Shown here: one piece after another, positions 7,626-14,618 of the stretch
How the letters are laid out: each line of letters opens with the position of its first letter
How positions within the stretch are numbered: position 1 is the stretch's first letter
Assembly: GCA_026706425.1 (NCBI GenBank)
Contig: JAPOYW010000003.1
Span: forward strand, 1-16,717
Reading direction: 5' to 3'
DNA length: 16,717 nt
DNA from: Gammaproteobacteria bacterium
GTDB lineage: Bacteria > Pseudomonadota > Gammaproteobacteria > Pseudomonadales > Azotimanducaceae
Position numbers and translations under genes: made by a program
The notes under the pieces: generated by a model
What the model was told of the DNA's origin: nothing
Seen by the model: only the letters and a program-made list of their open reading frames with translations
Database searches by the model: none

Positions 7626-7772
7626 ATGGCAACCCCGCGGCATCTGCTGGTCGATCCGGCGAACGAGTGCGACTACCACCTCGTGTCGCGCGGCGTCCGC
7701 CGCGCCTTCCTCTGGGGCGTCGACGAGCACGACGGCCGCGACTACTCCCACCGCCGCGCCTGGCTTTCTTAG
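7626..7772 (+). pseudogene. N-terminal remnant of a REP-associated (Y1/HUH, IS200-like) transposase
   Basis: The ATG at 7626 opens a 48-residue frame beginning MATPRHLLVDPANECDYHL, then VSRGVRRAFLWGVDEHDG and SHRRAWLS, ending at TAG. This matches the start of the COG1943-type transposases common in gammaproteobacteria (pattern MxRPRxLLVDPxxxxxYHLVSRxVRRAFLxGxDxxxGxxxEHRRAW). Full proteins run to several hundred residues in this subgroup. The HUH (HLH) motif and the catalytic tyrosine are missing because the frame runs straight into the end of yebC: its stop codon overlaps the yebC stop codon on the opposite strand. No ribosome site is visible. It is a dead fragment marking a recombination or insertion boundary. 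Confidence 0.8.
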
Positions 7773-8488
7773 GGAAACCCGGCGTTGCAGTAGACGTTCT
7801 GCACGTCGTCGACATCCTCGAGGGCATCGATCAGCCGCAGCACCTTGGCGGCGGTCTCTTCATCGCACGGATTGGTCGTCGTCGGCACCAAGGCCACCTC
7901 GGCATGCTCCGGGTTGAAGCCGCCGCCCTTCAGGGAATCGACCACATCGGAAAAGCTCTCCGGCGAGGTGACCACGGAGATGACCCCGTCCTCTTCGCTT
8001 TCGATGTCCTCGGCCCCGGCCTCGATCGCCAGATCCATGACGGCATCCTCGTCCGCGCCGACGAGATTCACGATGCCCTGCTTGGTGAAGAGGTAAGCCA
8101 CCGACCCGTCGGTGCCCAGCTTCCCGCCGTACTTGCTGAATGCATGCCGGACCGCGGCAACGGTCCGGTTGCGGTTGTCGGTCATGACCTCGACCAGCAC
8201 GGCGACGCCCCCGGGGCCGTAGCCTTCGTAGGTGAGCTCCTCGACATCGCCACCGGCAAGATTGCCCACGCCGCGGGAAATGGCCCGATCCATGGTATCC
8301 CGGGGCATGTTGACCGACAGGGCGTTGTCGATGGCGAGACGAAGCCTGGGGTTGTCGTCCGGGTCGCCGCCGCCGAGCCGCGCGGCAACCGTCAACTCCC
8401 GGATCACCTTGGTCCACACCTTCGCCCGCTTGGCATCCTGGCGCGCCTTGCGGTGCTTGATGTTCGCCCACTTGGAGTGTCCGGCCAT
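7769..8488 (-). CDS. yebC: YebC/TACO1-family translation-associated / regulatory protein
   Basis: The 239-residue protein begins MAGHSKWANIKHRKARQDAK, the signature N-terminus of the YebC/PmpR/TACO1 family, and contains GGVAVLVEVMTDNRNRT and the acidic middle domain. Members have been described as transcriptional regulators in some bacteria and, for the YebC/TACO1 side, as factors that relieve ribosome stalling on proline-rich stretches. It acts in the cytoplasm. The length is normal for the family and no residues appear lost. The start is the ATG at 8488, behind a purine-rich AGGCGAGAGG. It lies 33 bp after aspS and very probably belongs to the fmdB-aspS-yebC transcript. Its stop codon overlaps the transposase remnant on the other strand, so the native downstream DNA that should lead to ruvC begins only about 5.5 kb further on. 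Confidence 0.96.
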   Translation of the reverse strand: MAGHSKWANIKHRKARQDAKRAKVWTKVIRELTVAARLGGGDPDDNPRLRLAIDNALSVNMPRDTMDRAISRGVGNLAGGDVEELTYEGYGPGGVAVLVEVMTDNRNRTVAAVRHAFSKYGGKLGTDGSVAYLFTKQGIVNLVGADEDAVMDLAIEAGAEDIESEEDGVISVVTSPESFSDVVDSLKGGGFNPEHAEVALVPTTTNPCDEETAAKVLRLIDALEDVDDVQNVYCNAGFP

Positions 8489-8521
8489 GCCTCTCGCCTT
8501 CGCGGATCTAGGGGTACCGGG

Positions 8522-10273
8522 TCAACGGATCCGGATATGAAGCTCGCGCAACTGGTGTTCGTCAACCGGGCTGGGCGCCGCCGTCATCAGGCAGGTCGCG
8601 GACTGGGTTTTCGGAAACGCGATGACGTCGCGAATGTTGTCGGTGCCGGCGAGAAACATCATCAAGCGGTCGAAGCCGATGGCGATGCCGCCATGGGGCG
8701 GGCAGCCCAGGGCCAGCGCATCGAGCAGAAAACCGAACTTGGTCTCGGCTTCCTGGGCCATGCCAAGCGCCTCGAACACCGCACGCTGCATGTCCGGATC
8801 GTGGATCCGAATGGAGCCGCCGCCCACCTCGGTGCCGTTGAGGACGAAGTCGTAGGCCCGGGCCAGCGCGGCGTGGGGGTGCCCGCGCAGCTCGTCGATC
8901 GAGCAGGCCGGTTGCGTGAACGGATGGTGGGCCGGGTTGAGCGTCTCGCGGCCGGGCTCGAACAACGGGAACTCGGTGACCCAGCAGGGCGCCCATCGGT
9001 CCTCGACGAGACCCAGCGCCTTCGCCAGTTCCTCCCGGAAGGCACCCATGGCGTCGTTGACGATCTTCGCCGCGTCGGCGCCGAAGAAGACGATGTCATC
9101 GGTCCGGGCATCGACACGATCCAACACCGCCTCGACGATGGCGGGCTCGAGGTGTTTGAGAATGGGCGACTGCAGCCCGTTCACCCCGCCCGCGCGGTCG
9201 TTCACCTTGATGTAGGCAAGACCCTTTGCGCCGTAGCGGCCCACGAATGCGACGTAGTCGTCGAGTTCCCGGCGCGACAGGCGCTTCGCCGCGGCCGGTC
9301 CCTTGAGCGCAACCACGCGACCGTCCGGATCGTTCGCAGGGGCGCTGAACACCTTGAACGCCGCATCGCGCACGAGATCGGCGATGTCGACGAGCTCCAG
9401 CGGATTGCGCAGGTCCGGCGCGTCGGTACCGAACCGCCGCAGTGCATCGGCGTAGCTGATGACCGGAAAGTCCGGAAGTTCGACGTCGATCACGCCGCGG
9501 AACAGCGACTTAATCAGCCGTTCCGCCAGGCTCATGACATCCGTCTCGGCCACGAAGGATGCCTGGATGTCGATCTGGGTGAATTCGGGTTGACGGTGGG
9601 CGCGCAGGTCCTCGTCCCGATAGCAGCGCGCGATCTGGTAGTACTTGTCGATCCCCGACATCATCAGCAGTTGTTTGAAGATCTGCGGCGACTGCGGCAG
9701 AGCGAAGAACTCGCCGGGATGGGTGCGGCTCGGCACCAGGTAGTCCCGGGCGCCCTCCGGCGTGGTCTTGGTCAGCGTCGGCGTCTCGATGTCCCAGAAG
9801 CCCTCCTCTTCCAGGGCGCGCCGAACGTGGCTTACCGCACGGGCCCGCAGCCGGAGGCGTTCCTGCATTTCCGGACGACGCAGGTCGAGGAAGCGGTGCT
9901 TCAACCGCACCTCCTCACCGGCGTCGGAGTATTCGTCGAGCACGAACGGTGGCGTCTGCGAACGGTTGAGAATCACGAGCCCGTCGCCCAGGACCTCGAC
10001 CTCCCCGGTCTTCATATCCGGATTCACGGTGCCTTCCGGACGCGGCCGAACCCGTCCTTCGATGCCGAGCACGTACTCGTTGCGAATGCCCTCCGCGATG
10101 CCGAACGGCTCCGGTGTATCCGGGTCGTACACGACTTGCACGATTCCCGTCCGGTCGCGGACATCGAGGAAGATCACACCGCCGTGGTCGCGGCGGCGAT
10201 GCACCCAGCCCGTCAGGGAGACCCTAGCGCCGACATCCGATGCGGCTACGTCGCCGCAGTAGTGGGTTCGCAT
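8522..10273 (-). CDS. aspS: Aspartyl-tRNA synthetase, predicted non-discriminating (Asp/Asn) type
   Basis: A class II synthetase that charges tRNA-Asp with aspartate. The protein is 583 residues (E. coli 590), starting MRTHYCGD at the ATG at 10273. An upstream in-frame ATG at 10387 would add 38 Arg/Pro-rich residues overlapping fmdB and is rejected. Domains are an N-terminal OB-fold anticodon-binding domain (1-105), the catalytic core with QSPQ at 194-197 and motif 2 YRDEDLRAHRQPEFTQ near 218-233, the bacterial GAD insertion (about 280-410), and motif 3 GFDRLMMF at 533-540. Residues His30 and Gly81 align with His31 and Gly82 of the Pseudomonas aeruginosa enzyme, which mark AspRS that also charges tRNA-Asn and depends on GatCAB. 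His226 replaces the Asp usual in RADRQPEFTQ. It starts 11 bp after the fmdB stop without a clear ribosome site, suggesting coupled translation. Confidence 0.97.
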   Translation of the reverse strand: MRTHYCGDVAASDVGARVSLTGWVHRRRDHGGVIFLDVRDRTGIVQVVYDPDTPEPFGIAEGIRNEYVLGIEGRVRPRPEGTVNPDMKTGEVEVLGDGLVILNRSQTPPFVLDEYSDAGEEVRLKHRFLDLRRPEMQERLRLRARAVSHVRRALEEEGFWDIETPTLTKTTPEGARDYLVPSRTHPGEFFALPQSPQIFKQLLMMSGIDKYYQIARCYRDEDLRAHRQPEFTQIDIQASFVAETDVMSLAERLIKSLFRGVIDVELPDFPVISYADALRRFGTDAPDLRNPLELVDIADLVRDAAFKVFSAPANDPDGRVVALKGPAAAKRLSRRELDDYVAFVGRYGAKGLAYIKVNDRAGGVNGLQSPILKHLEPAIVEAVLDRVDARTDDIVFFGADAAKIVNDAMGAFREELAKALGLVEDRWAPCWVTEFPLFEPGRETLNPAHHPFTQPACSIDELRGHPHAALARAYDFVLNGTEVGGGSIRIHDPDMQRAVFEALGMAQEAETKFGFLLDALALGCPPHGGIAIGFDRLMMFLAGTDNIRDVIAFPKTQSATCLMTAAPSPVDEHQLRELHIRIR

Positions 10274-10283
10274 CGGTGGGGAA

Positions 10284-10658
10284 TCAGTCCGCTTTCGCGG
10301 CGTTGCCGGTCGCACTCGACGACGATTTGGAGTCCGTCGTTTGGCTGTCCTTGGTCTTCGAGTCGCCAGCCTTCTTGGCGGTTCCATCCGCAGAGTCGGC
10401 GGCCTTGGTCCTGCGGTCCTCTGCCTTGCTCTCGGTCTTGTCGGACTCGCCGTTGTCCGAGACGTTTTTCTTGTCTCCCGTCTTGAAGTCCGTCTCGTAC
10501 CAGCCGTTGCCTTTCAAACGAAACACCGGAGCGGACAGGAGCTTCTTGAGGGCCGCCTCGCCGCACTCGGGGCAGTCGGTCAGCACCGGCTCGCTGGCCT
10601 TCTGGATCGTCTCGAACTGGTGCTCACACGAACGGCACGCGTACTCGTAGATGGGCAC
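10284..10658 (-). CDS. fmdB: FmdB-family zinc-ribbon protein with charged low-complexity tail
   Basis: This putative regulatory protein has 124 residues. The GTG start at 10658 gives MPIYEYACRSC, the standard FmdB N-terminus, with GGAG 9 nt upstream. The in-frame extension to an ATG at 10772 has no family counterpart. The zinc ribbon uses Cys8-x2-Cys11 and Cys29-x2-Cys32, followed by the conserved LLSAPVFRLKGNGWYETDFK. From about residue 62 the protein becomes a disordered tail of Lys, Asp, Ser, Thr and Ala ending GNAAKAD, longer than in minimal family members. FmdB-like genes commonly precede aspS in proteobacteria. It is the first gene of the fmdB-aspS-yebC unit and is divergent from the HU-type gene across a 255-bp intergenic region. 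Confidence 0.92.
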   Translation of the reverse strand: MPIYEYACRSCEHQFETIQKASEPVLTDCPECGEAALKKLLSAPVFRLKGNGWYETDFKTGDKKNVSDNGESDKTESKAEDRRTKAADSADGTAKKAGDSKTKDSQTTDSKSSSSATGNAAKAD

Positions 10659-10816
10659 GTAAACGGACTCCGTGTTTCCGGCGCATTCCCGGGACAGCAG
10701 CGAAGCATAAAGAAAACACGCCCAGAATACACCGGCGCCCAGGGCGGGGGGAGGGGCCGGACAAGAGGCCAATCACCGATTCATTGTGTTTTTCGGTGTT
10801 TCCCTTGGATCGTCGC

Positions 10817-10845
10817 TTGGCTTTCCCGATCCGATCCGCTATAAA
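10817..10845 (+). promoter_or_regulatory. Sigma70-type promoter of the HU/IHF-type gene
   Basis: A -35 box TTGGCT (10817-10822) and a -10 box TATAAA (10840-10845) are separated by exactly 17 bp. This is the best promoter-like pair in the window. Transcription would begin near 10852 and run into the HU-type gene at 10914. Confidence 0.65.
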
Positions 10846-10913
10846 GCGCGCGTACCGGCGGTCGCCCAACGGGGCGATCAAGGCACGAATGTCATTAGCA
10901 AAAGGACTCGTCA

Positions 10914-11291
10914 ATGGCACGCAAGGCAGCACCCAAGCGCTCTCGAACCCAAGCAGCACCGGCCCCCAAAAGGCCCCCCGCGATGCGGACCAAAATGAAC
11001 AAGTCCGCGATGCTCACCCACATTGCCGGGGAAACCGGCCTAACCAGGACGCAGGTCGCCTCCGTACTCGACGAACTCGAGATACTGATCGAACGGCACA
11101 TCAAGAAGCGCGCCGTCGGCACCTTCGCCCTGCCGGGCCTGTTCAAGATCCGTTCGGTCAAGCGGCCCGCGACCAAGAAACGGATGGGGCGGAATCCGGC
11201 CACCGGAGAACCGGTGGAGATCGCGGCCAAACCAGCCACCACGAAGGTTCGGGTCACGCCGCTCAAGCGGCTCAAGGAAATGGTGGTTTGA
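10914..11291 (+). CDS. HU/IHF-family nucleoid protein with basic N-terminal extension
   Basis: This small DNA-bending protein has 125 residues. The HU fold occupies about residues 28-123: KSAMLTHIAGETGLTRTQVASV forms the helical part, and the arm carries GRNPATGE at 92-99, including the conserved proline (Pro95) that intercalates into DNA. Typical HU proteins have about 90 residues. Here a 28-residue Lys/Arg/Ala/Pro-rich tail precedes the fold, presumably disordered and DNA-binding. The ATG at 10914 is set by AAAGGA at 10901-10906, 7 nt upstream, and a good promoter lies at 10817-10845. It cannot be assigned to hupA, hupB, ihfA or ihfB by sequence, so no symbol is given. A GC hairpin follows the stop. 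Confidence 0.92.
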   Translation: MARKAAPKRSRTQAAPAPKRPPAMRTKMNKSAMLTHIAGETGLTRTQVASVLDELEILIERHIKKRAVGTFALPGLFKIRSVKRPATKKRMGRNPATGEPVEIAAKPATTKVRVTPLKRLKEMVV

Positions 11292-11300
11292 CCGTTGTCG

Positions 11301-11322
11301 GGGCCGCCCCCAGTGGCGGCCC
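11301..11322 (+). terminator. Hairpin after the HU-type gene (possible terminator, no T-run)
   Basis: GGGCCGCC, loop CCCAGT, GGCGGCCC forms a perfect 8-bp GC stem 9 bp after the stop codon at 11291. No U-tract follows, so termination strength is uncertain; it may stabilise the mRNA 3' end instead. Its last base is the first base of the 37-bp repeat. Confidence 0.5.
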
Positions 11323-11430
11323 ATGGTGACGAGCCGGCATCCTAGGGGCCTTGCACGGACGCTCGCCTACGTGGACCGGCTCTCGAAGTCGCTCATGGTG
11401 ACGAGCCGGCATCCTAGGGGCCTTGCACGG
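11322..11430. repeat. Pair of perfect 37-bp direct repeats separated by 35 bp
   Basis: The unit CATGGTGACGAGCC...CTTGCACGG occurs identically at 11322-11358 and 11394-11430. The 35 bp between the copies differs from the repeat. The lengths mimic a minimal CRISPR, but there are only two copies, no cas genes, and no clear end-to-end palindrome (only the short internal palindromes GCCGGC and CCTAGG). It can also be read as 1.5 copies of a 72-bp tandem unit, the period being 24 codons. It lies between the HU-type gene and proS. Confidence 0.92.
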
Positions 11431-11468
11431 GGCGACCGCTTCCGCGGCGGGTGCGGTAGGGTCGCCCC
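11429..11468 (+). promoter_or_regulatory. Stem-loop in the proS leader
   Basis: GGGGCGACC at 11429-11437 pairs perfectly with GGTCGCCCC at 11460-11468 across a 22-nt loop, which can itself pair CCGC with GCGG. It ends 20 nt before the proS ATG. It may influence proS expression or be a terminator-like hairpin lacking a U-tract. It has no T-box features that I can see. Confidence 0.45.
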
Positions 11469-11488
11469 TCGACCGAGCAAGAGCAGCC

Positions 11489-13195
11489 ATGAAGTTCAGC
11501 GAACTGATCATTCCGACGTTGCGTGAAGCGCCGGCGGACGCGGAGGTCGCGAGCCACATCCTGCTCGTGCGCGGCGGCTTCATCCGTCGCCTGGCTTCGG
11601 GCTCGTACAACTGGCTGCCCTTGGGCCTGAGGGTGCTGAAGAACATCGAACGCATCGTCCGCGAGGAGCTCGACCGGGCAGGCGCGCAGGAGATCCTGAT
11701 GCCCGTCGTGCAACCGGCCGAACTCTGGCGGGAGAGCGGCCGTTGGGACGTGATGGGGCCCGAACTGCTGCGTCTCACCGACCGCCACGACCGCGAGTAC
11801 TGCGTGAGTCCAACCCAGGAAGAGGTCGTGACGGATCTGTTTCGACGGGTGACCACGAGCTACCGCCAGCTGCCCTGCAACCTCTATCACATACAGACCA
11901 AGTTCCGCGACGAGATCCGGCCGCGGTTCGGCCTCATGCGGGCCCGCGAGTTCATCATGAAGGACGGCTATTCCTTCCACCTGGACGAGGAATCCTTCGA
12001 AGCAACCTATGCCGCGATGCACGCCTGCTATGCCGCGATACTCGCCCGCATGGGACTCGACTACCGGGCCGTGGACGCCGACCCCGGATCGATCGGCGAC
12101 GGCGAGTCGCACGAGTTCCATGTCCTGGCCGAGAGCGGCGAGGACGAGATCGCCTACAGCCTGACGAGCGACTACGCGGCGAACGTCGAGAAGGCGGAAG
12201 CGGCGGCGCTGCCGGGCGATGGTTCCGTCCAGCCAATCCTGAGAACGCATACGCCGGGGGCAAAGACCATCGAGGCGGTGGCAGGGTTTCTCGACGTCGA
12301 CACGACGCGCTGCGTCAAGACGTTGATCGTCCAGGCCGACTCGGAAGACCCGGGGCTAGTCGCCCTGGTGCTGCGCGGCGACCACCAGTTGAACGAGGCC
12401 AAGGCGGGGCGTGTCGAGGGGATCCGCCGGCCACTCGAGTTCGCGAGCCAGGCCGAGATCGAAGCCGCCCTCGGGGTCGGTATCGGTTCCATCGGCCCGG
12501 TCGGACTCGCGTTGCCCATCGTGGCGGACTCGTCTGCCGCAGCGATGCCGAGTTTCGTCTGCGGGGCCAATGTCGACGACTACCACTACATCGGTGCGAA
12601 CTGGCAGCGCGATGTGGCGGACAACGTCCGCGTCGTGGACATTCGCAACGTCGTTGAGGGAGATCCCGCCCCGGACGGCAGCGGACCCCTCAAGTTCCTG
12701 CGCGGCATCGAGGTGGGACACATCTTCAAGCTCGGCACGAAGTACAGCGACGCGATGGGCGTCACCATCCGGGATGCGTCTGGTCGCGACATCGTCCCCA
12801 TCATGGGGTGCTACGGGTTCGGTGTTTCGCGGATGGTCGCGGCCGTCGTCGAGCAGTGCCACGACGGAGACGGCATCGTCTGGCCCGACGCAGTGGCCCC
12901 ATTCGACGTCCACGTCGTCGCCTTGAACAACACCAAATCGACCGACGTGCAGACCGTCGCGGATCGGCTGCACCACGACCTGCAGGCAGCCGGCCTCGCC
13001 GTTCTGTTCGACGATCGGGACGAACGGCCGGGCGTGAAGTTCGCGGACGCCGACCTCATCGGCATCCCGAATCGCATTACCGTCGGCGACCGGGGCTTGA
13101 GGGAGGGGATCGTCGAATACCGTCGCCGTAGCGAATCCGTCGTGCAGAAGCTCTCACCCGACGCCGTGATCGGGGCGCTTGCCAGGACGGCGTAG
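11489..13195 (+). CDS. proS: Prolyl-tRNA synthetase (bacterial type with editing insertion)
   Basis: A class II synthetase that charges tRNA-Pro, 568 residues (E. coli 572). The ATG at 11489 gives MKFSELIIPTLREAPADAEV, the standard start. An in-frame ATG at 11423 would add 22 residues that overlap the leader hairpin and is rejected. The ribosome site is weak (purine-rich GAGCAAGAGCAGCC). Visible elements are TQEE at 109-112, motif 2 KFRDEIRPRFGLMRAREF near 138-155, the YbaK-like INS editing domain at about 225-405 with Lys277 in CVKTL (equivalent to E. coli Lys279, needed to clear Ala-tRNA-Pro), motif 3 GCYGFGVSRM near 440-449, and an anticodon-binding domain from about 472. Everything needed for activity and editing appears intact. 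Confidence 0.97.
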   Translation: MKFSELIIPTLREAPADAEVASHILLVRGGFIRRLASGSYNWLPLGLRVLKNIERIVREELDRAGAQEILMPVVQPAELWRESGRWDVMGPELLRLTDRHDREYCVSPTQEEVVTDLFRRVTTSYRQLPCNLYHIQTKFRDEIRPRFGLMRAREFIMKDGYSFHLDEESFEATYAAMHACYAAILARMGLDYRAVDADPGSIGDGESHEFHVLAESGEDEIAYSLTSDYAANVEKAEAAALPGDGSVQPILRTHTPGAKTIEAVAGFLDVDTTRCVKTLIVQADSEDPGLVALVLRGDHQLNEAKAGRVEGIRRPLEFASQAEIEAALGVGIGSIGPVGLALPIVADSSAAAMPSFVCGANVDDYHYIGANWQRDVADNVRVVDIRNVVEGDPAPDGSGPLKFLRGIEVGHIFKLGTKYSDAMGVTIRDASGRDIVPIMGCYGFGVSRMVAAVVEQCHDGDGIVWPDAVAPFDVHVVALNNTKSTDVQTVADRLHHDLQAAGLAVLFDDRDERPGVKFADADLIGIPNRITVGDRGLREGIVEYRRRSESVVQKLSPDAVIGALARTA

Positions 13196-13207
13196 GGGAC
13201 GCGTCCC
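13196..13207. terminator. 12-bp palindrome at the proS 3' end
   Basis: GGGACGCGTCCC is a perfect palindrome starting directly after the proS stop codon, between the convergent genes proS and the ABM-fold gene. It could act weakly in both directions. There is no loop or T-run, so a terminator role is only suggestive. Confidence 0.3.
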
Positions 13208-13223
13208 TAGACTTCCCGCGATG

Positions 13224-13559
13224 TCAGTGGATGATCGGCGGGGGCGATCCAGATTCCCTTGCCGGTTCTGGCTCCGCTTGCACGGCGTAGCGCCGGGTCA
13301 TGACCTGTCCGGCCAAAACGTTGGGCAGTTCGTCGAGGAACACCTTCATGTGGTCGGTGCGCAGGTGGCCCGCTAGCGCCTCCATGTTCTCCCATTCCTG
13401 GAGCAGGATCAGCGTGTTCGGATCGCGCAGGCCGACGTAGAACTCGTAGGAAATGCAACCGTCTTCGGTGCGGGTCGCCTCCGACATCTCGCGGGCTAGA
13501 TCCAGCGCCCTGTCGCGTTGCGCCGCCTTGATGGGAATGATCCCGTGGACGATGATCAT
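13224..13559 (-). CDS. Antibiotic biosynthesis monooxygenase (ABM)-fold protein, YgiN-like
   Basis: This 111-residue protein has the dimeric ferredoxin-like ABM fold: MIIVHGIIPIKAAQRDRAL, then EDGCISYEFYVGLRDPNTLILLQEWENMEALAGHL and DHMKVFLDELPNVL. The pattern cis-x-YEfy...np..l.l.E.Wen..al..Hl...h is characteristic. Members include quinol monooxygenases such as YgiN and many uncharacterised enzymes that need no cofactor. The substrate cannot be told from sequence. The last 20 residues are a Pro/Glu-rich tail not usual for the fold. The ribosome site is weak. It is convergent with proS, and 143 bp separate it from the ZIP transporter gene, in which I see nothing recognisable. It may be transcribed with the ZIP gene from upstream or alone. 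Confidence 0.9.
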   Translation of the reverse strand: MIIVHGIIPIKAAQRDRALDLAREMSEATRTEDGCISYEFYVGLRDPNTLILLQEWENMEALAGHLRTDHMKVFLDELPNVLAGQVMTRRYAVQAEPEPARESGSPPPIIH

Positions 13560-13702
13560 GGCTCAATATTCGCCAATTCGTCTGCCGCTGGCAAGACGGA
13601 AGCAGCGGACGTGCTCTTGGTCCAGCAATCGTGGAGCGACGCGTCCGACGGGCGCGAAGGACCCTGGCGATGACCAGCGGCGCGAATCTCGCGGAACCGA
13701 AC

Positions 13703-14536
13703 TCAGTGGTCACCGTGCCCGCCGTGCATGGCCATCGCTTCCACGAGGTAGAGCGCGTACGCGAGTCCGATCCCCACGCAGAGCGCGACTAGGAGCTTGC
13801 CGCGGTCGTGACGGTGGAAGTGGATTTCCGGCAGCAAATCGCTCAGCGAAATGCACACGAATGCGCCCACCGCGAAGGCGAGGGCGCGACCGATCACCGG
13901 CCCTTCGGCGATTGGGCCGAGCAGCCCCGCGCCAAGGTAGCTTCCGACCGCCACGATAGGACAGATCAGCGCGTAGGCGAGGTTCGCGGCCAGCCGCGCT
14001 CGCGGAGTGTGCCCCGCGTGCTTCATCATGCCGGTGATCGAATAGGCGTCCAGCGGCTTGTGGAGCAGGATTGCGAGGCACACCCCGAGCCCCGGCAGCA
14101 CACCTTCCTCCACGAAGCCGACCCGCACGCTCGCACCGAGCGCGGCGCCTTCCGTCACGGTATGCAGGCCAAGGCCCAAGGCGACGCCGAGCAAGCCGCG
14201 TCTGCGGGCGCTTGTGTGTCTGCGCGCCGCCTCGGCTTCGGCGCTGAAGTCGTGCTGATGGAAGTCGAACACCCGCAGCAGGACGATCATCACGACCATC
14301 CCGAACATGATCCACAGCGCTGCGGTCTCGAAGTCGTCGGGTCCGCGAATCCGCTCCAAGCCGTGGGGCAGGAGGTGGAAAACGGCGATCCCGAGGATGA
14401 AGCCCGCGACAAAGCTCATCACGATCTGCGTACGCCGGTGCGTCATCGCCCCGTATTCGGAGAGCCTTCCTCCTGCCACGGACGCCAAGAAGACCGCTCC
14501 CGCGTACGCGGCGAGCAAAACCGGCGGAGACGCCAT
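13703..14536 (-). CDS. ZIP-family divalent metal transporter
   Basis: This is an inner-membrane transporter predicted to import zinc or related divalent cations. From the ATG at 14536 it has 277 residues and about eight hydrophobic segments. The metal-site motifs are HTVTEGAALG in TM4 and HKPLDAYS in TM5, which fit the ZIP consensus H-x-x-x-E-G and H-K/E-x-x-x. Histidine-rich loops (FDFHQHDF in the cytoplasmic loop, HFHRHDRGK, and HGGHGDH at the C-terminus) suit metal handling. A TTG at 14551 is an alternative start adding five residues; neither has a good ribosome site. A promoter-like pair lies upstream. I see no obvious Zur-type operator. Metal specificity is not decidable from the sequence. 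Confidence 0.9.
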   Translation of the reverse strand: MASPPVLLAAYAGAVFLASVAGGRLSEYGAMTHRRTQIVMSFVAGFILGIAVFHLLPHGLERIRGPDDFETAALWIMFGMVVMIVLLRVFDFHQHDFSAEAEAARRHTSARRRGLLGVALGLGLHTVTEGAALGASVRVGFVEEGVLPGLGVCLAILLHKPLDAYSITGMMKHAGHTPRARLAANLAYALICPIVAVGSYLGAGLLGPIAEGPVIGRALAFAVGAFVCISLSDLLPEIHFHRHDRGKLLVALCVGIGLAYALYLVEAMAMHGGHGDH

Positions 14537-14589
14537 CGACGTTGGCTTCAAGTACCCAGTTTCGACAACCGTGGAAGTCGCTCTCGATG

Positions 14590-14618
14590 ACTCTAATTAC
14601 CGCGTGTATTCGAGTCAA
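14590..14618 (-). promoter_or_regulatory. Sigma70-type promoter for the ZIP gene
   Basis: On the minus strand TTGACT (14613-14618) and TAGAGT (14590-14595) are separated by 17 bp. They match consensus at 5 of 6 and 4 of 6 positions. The implied leader before the ZIP ATG is about 45-50 nt. The rest of the 292-bp divergent region up to the GPP34-P450 gene holds only a weak candidate for that gene (TTGACC at 14714-14719). Confidence 0.5.

Noticed and set aside
6998..7627. A 209-codon minus-strand frame in the non-coding stretch
   Set aside because: Arg/Pro/Ser-rich, spans the 19-bp and 41-bp repeats, no ribosome site, no domain. Other frames in the same stretch are similarly unconvincing.
10274..10387. 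38-residue N-terminal extension of AspRS
   Set aside because: The extension is Arg/Pro-rich and overlaps the fmdB coding region; AspRS starts at MRTHYCGD.
7319..10486. A 1055-codon plus-strand open frame opposite yebC and aspS
   Set aside because: It lies antisense to two clearly conserved genes, has no recognisable domain, and long antisense frames are expected in GC-rich coding DNA.
11322..11430. CRISPR array
   Set aside because: Only two repeats and one spacer, no cas genes, no leader and no clear CRISPR-type palindromic repeat. Kept as a direct repeat and flagged for checking.
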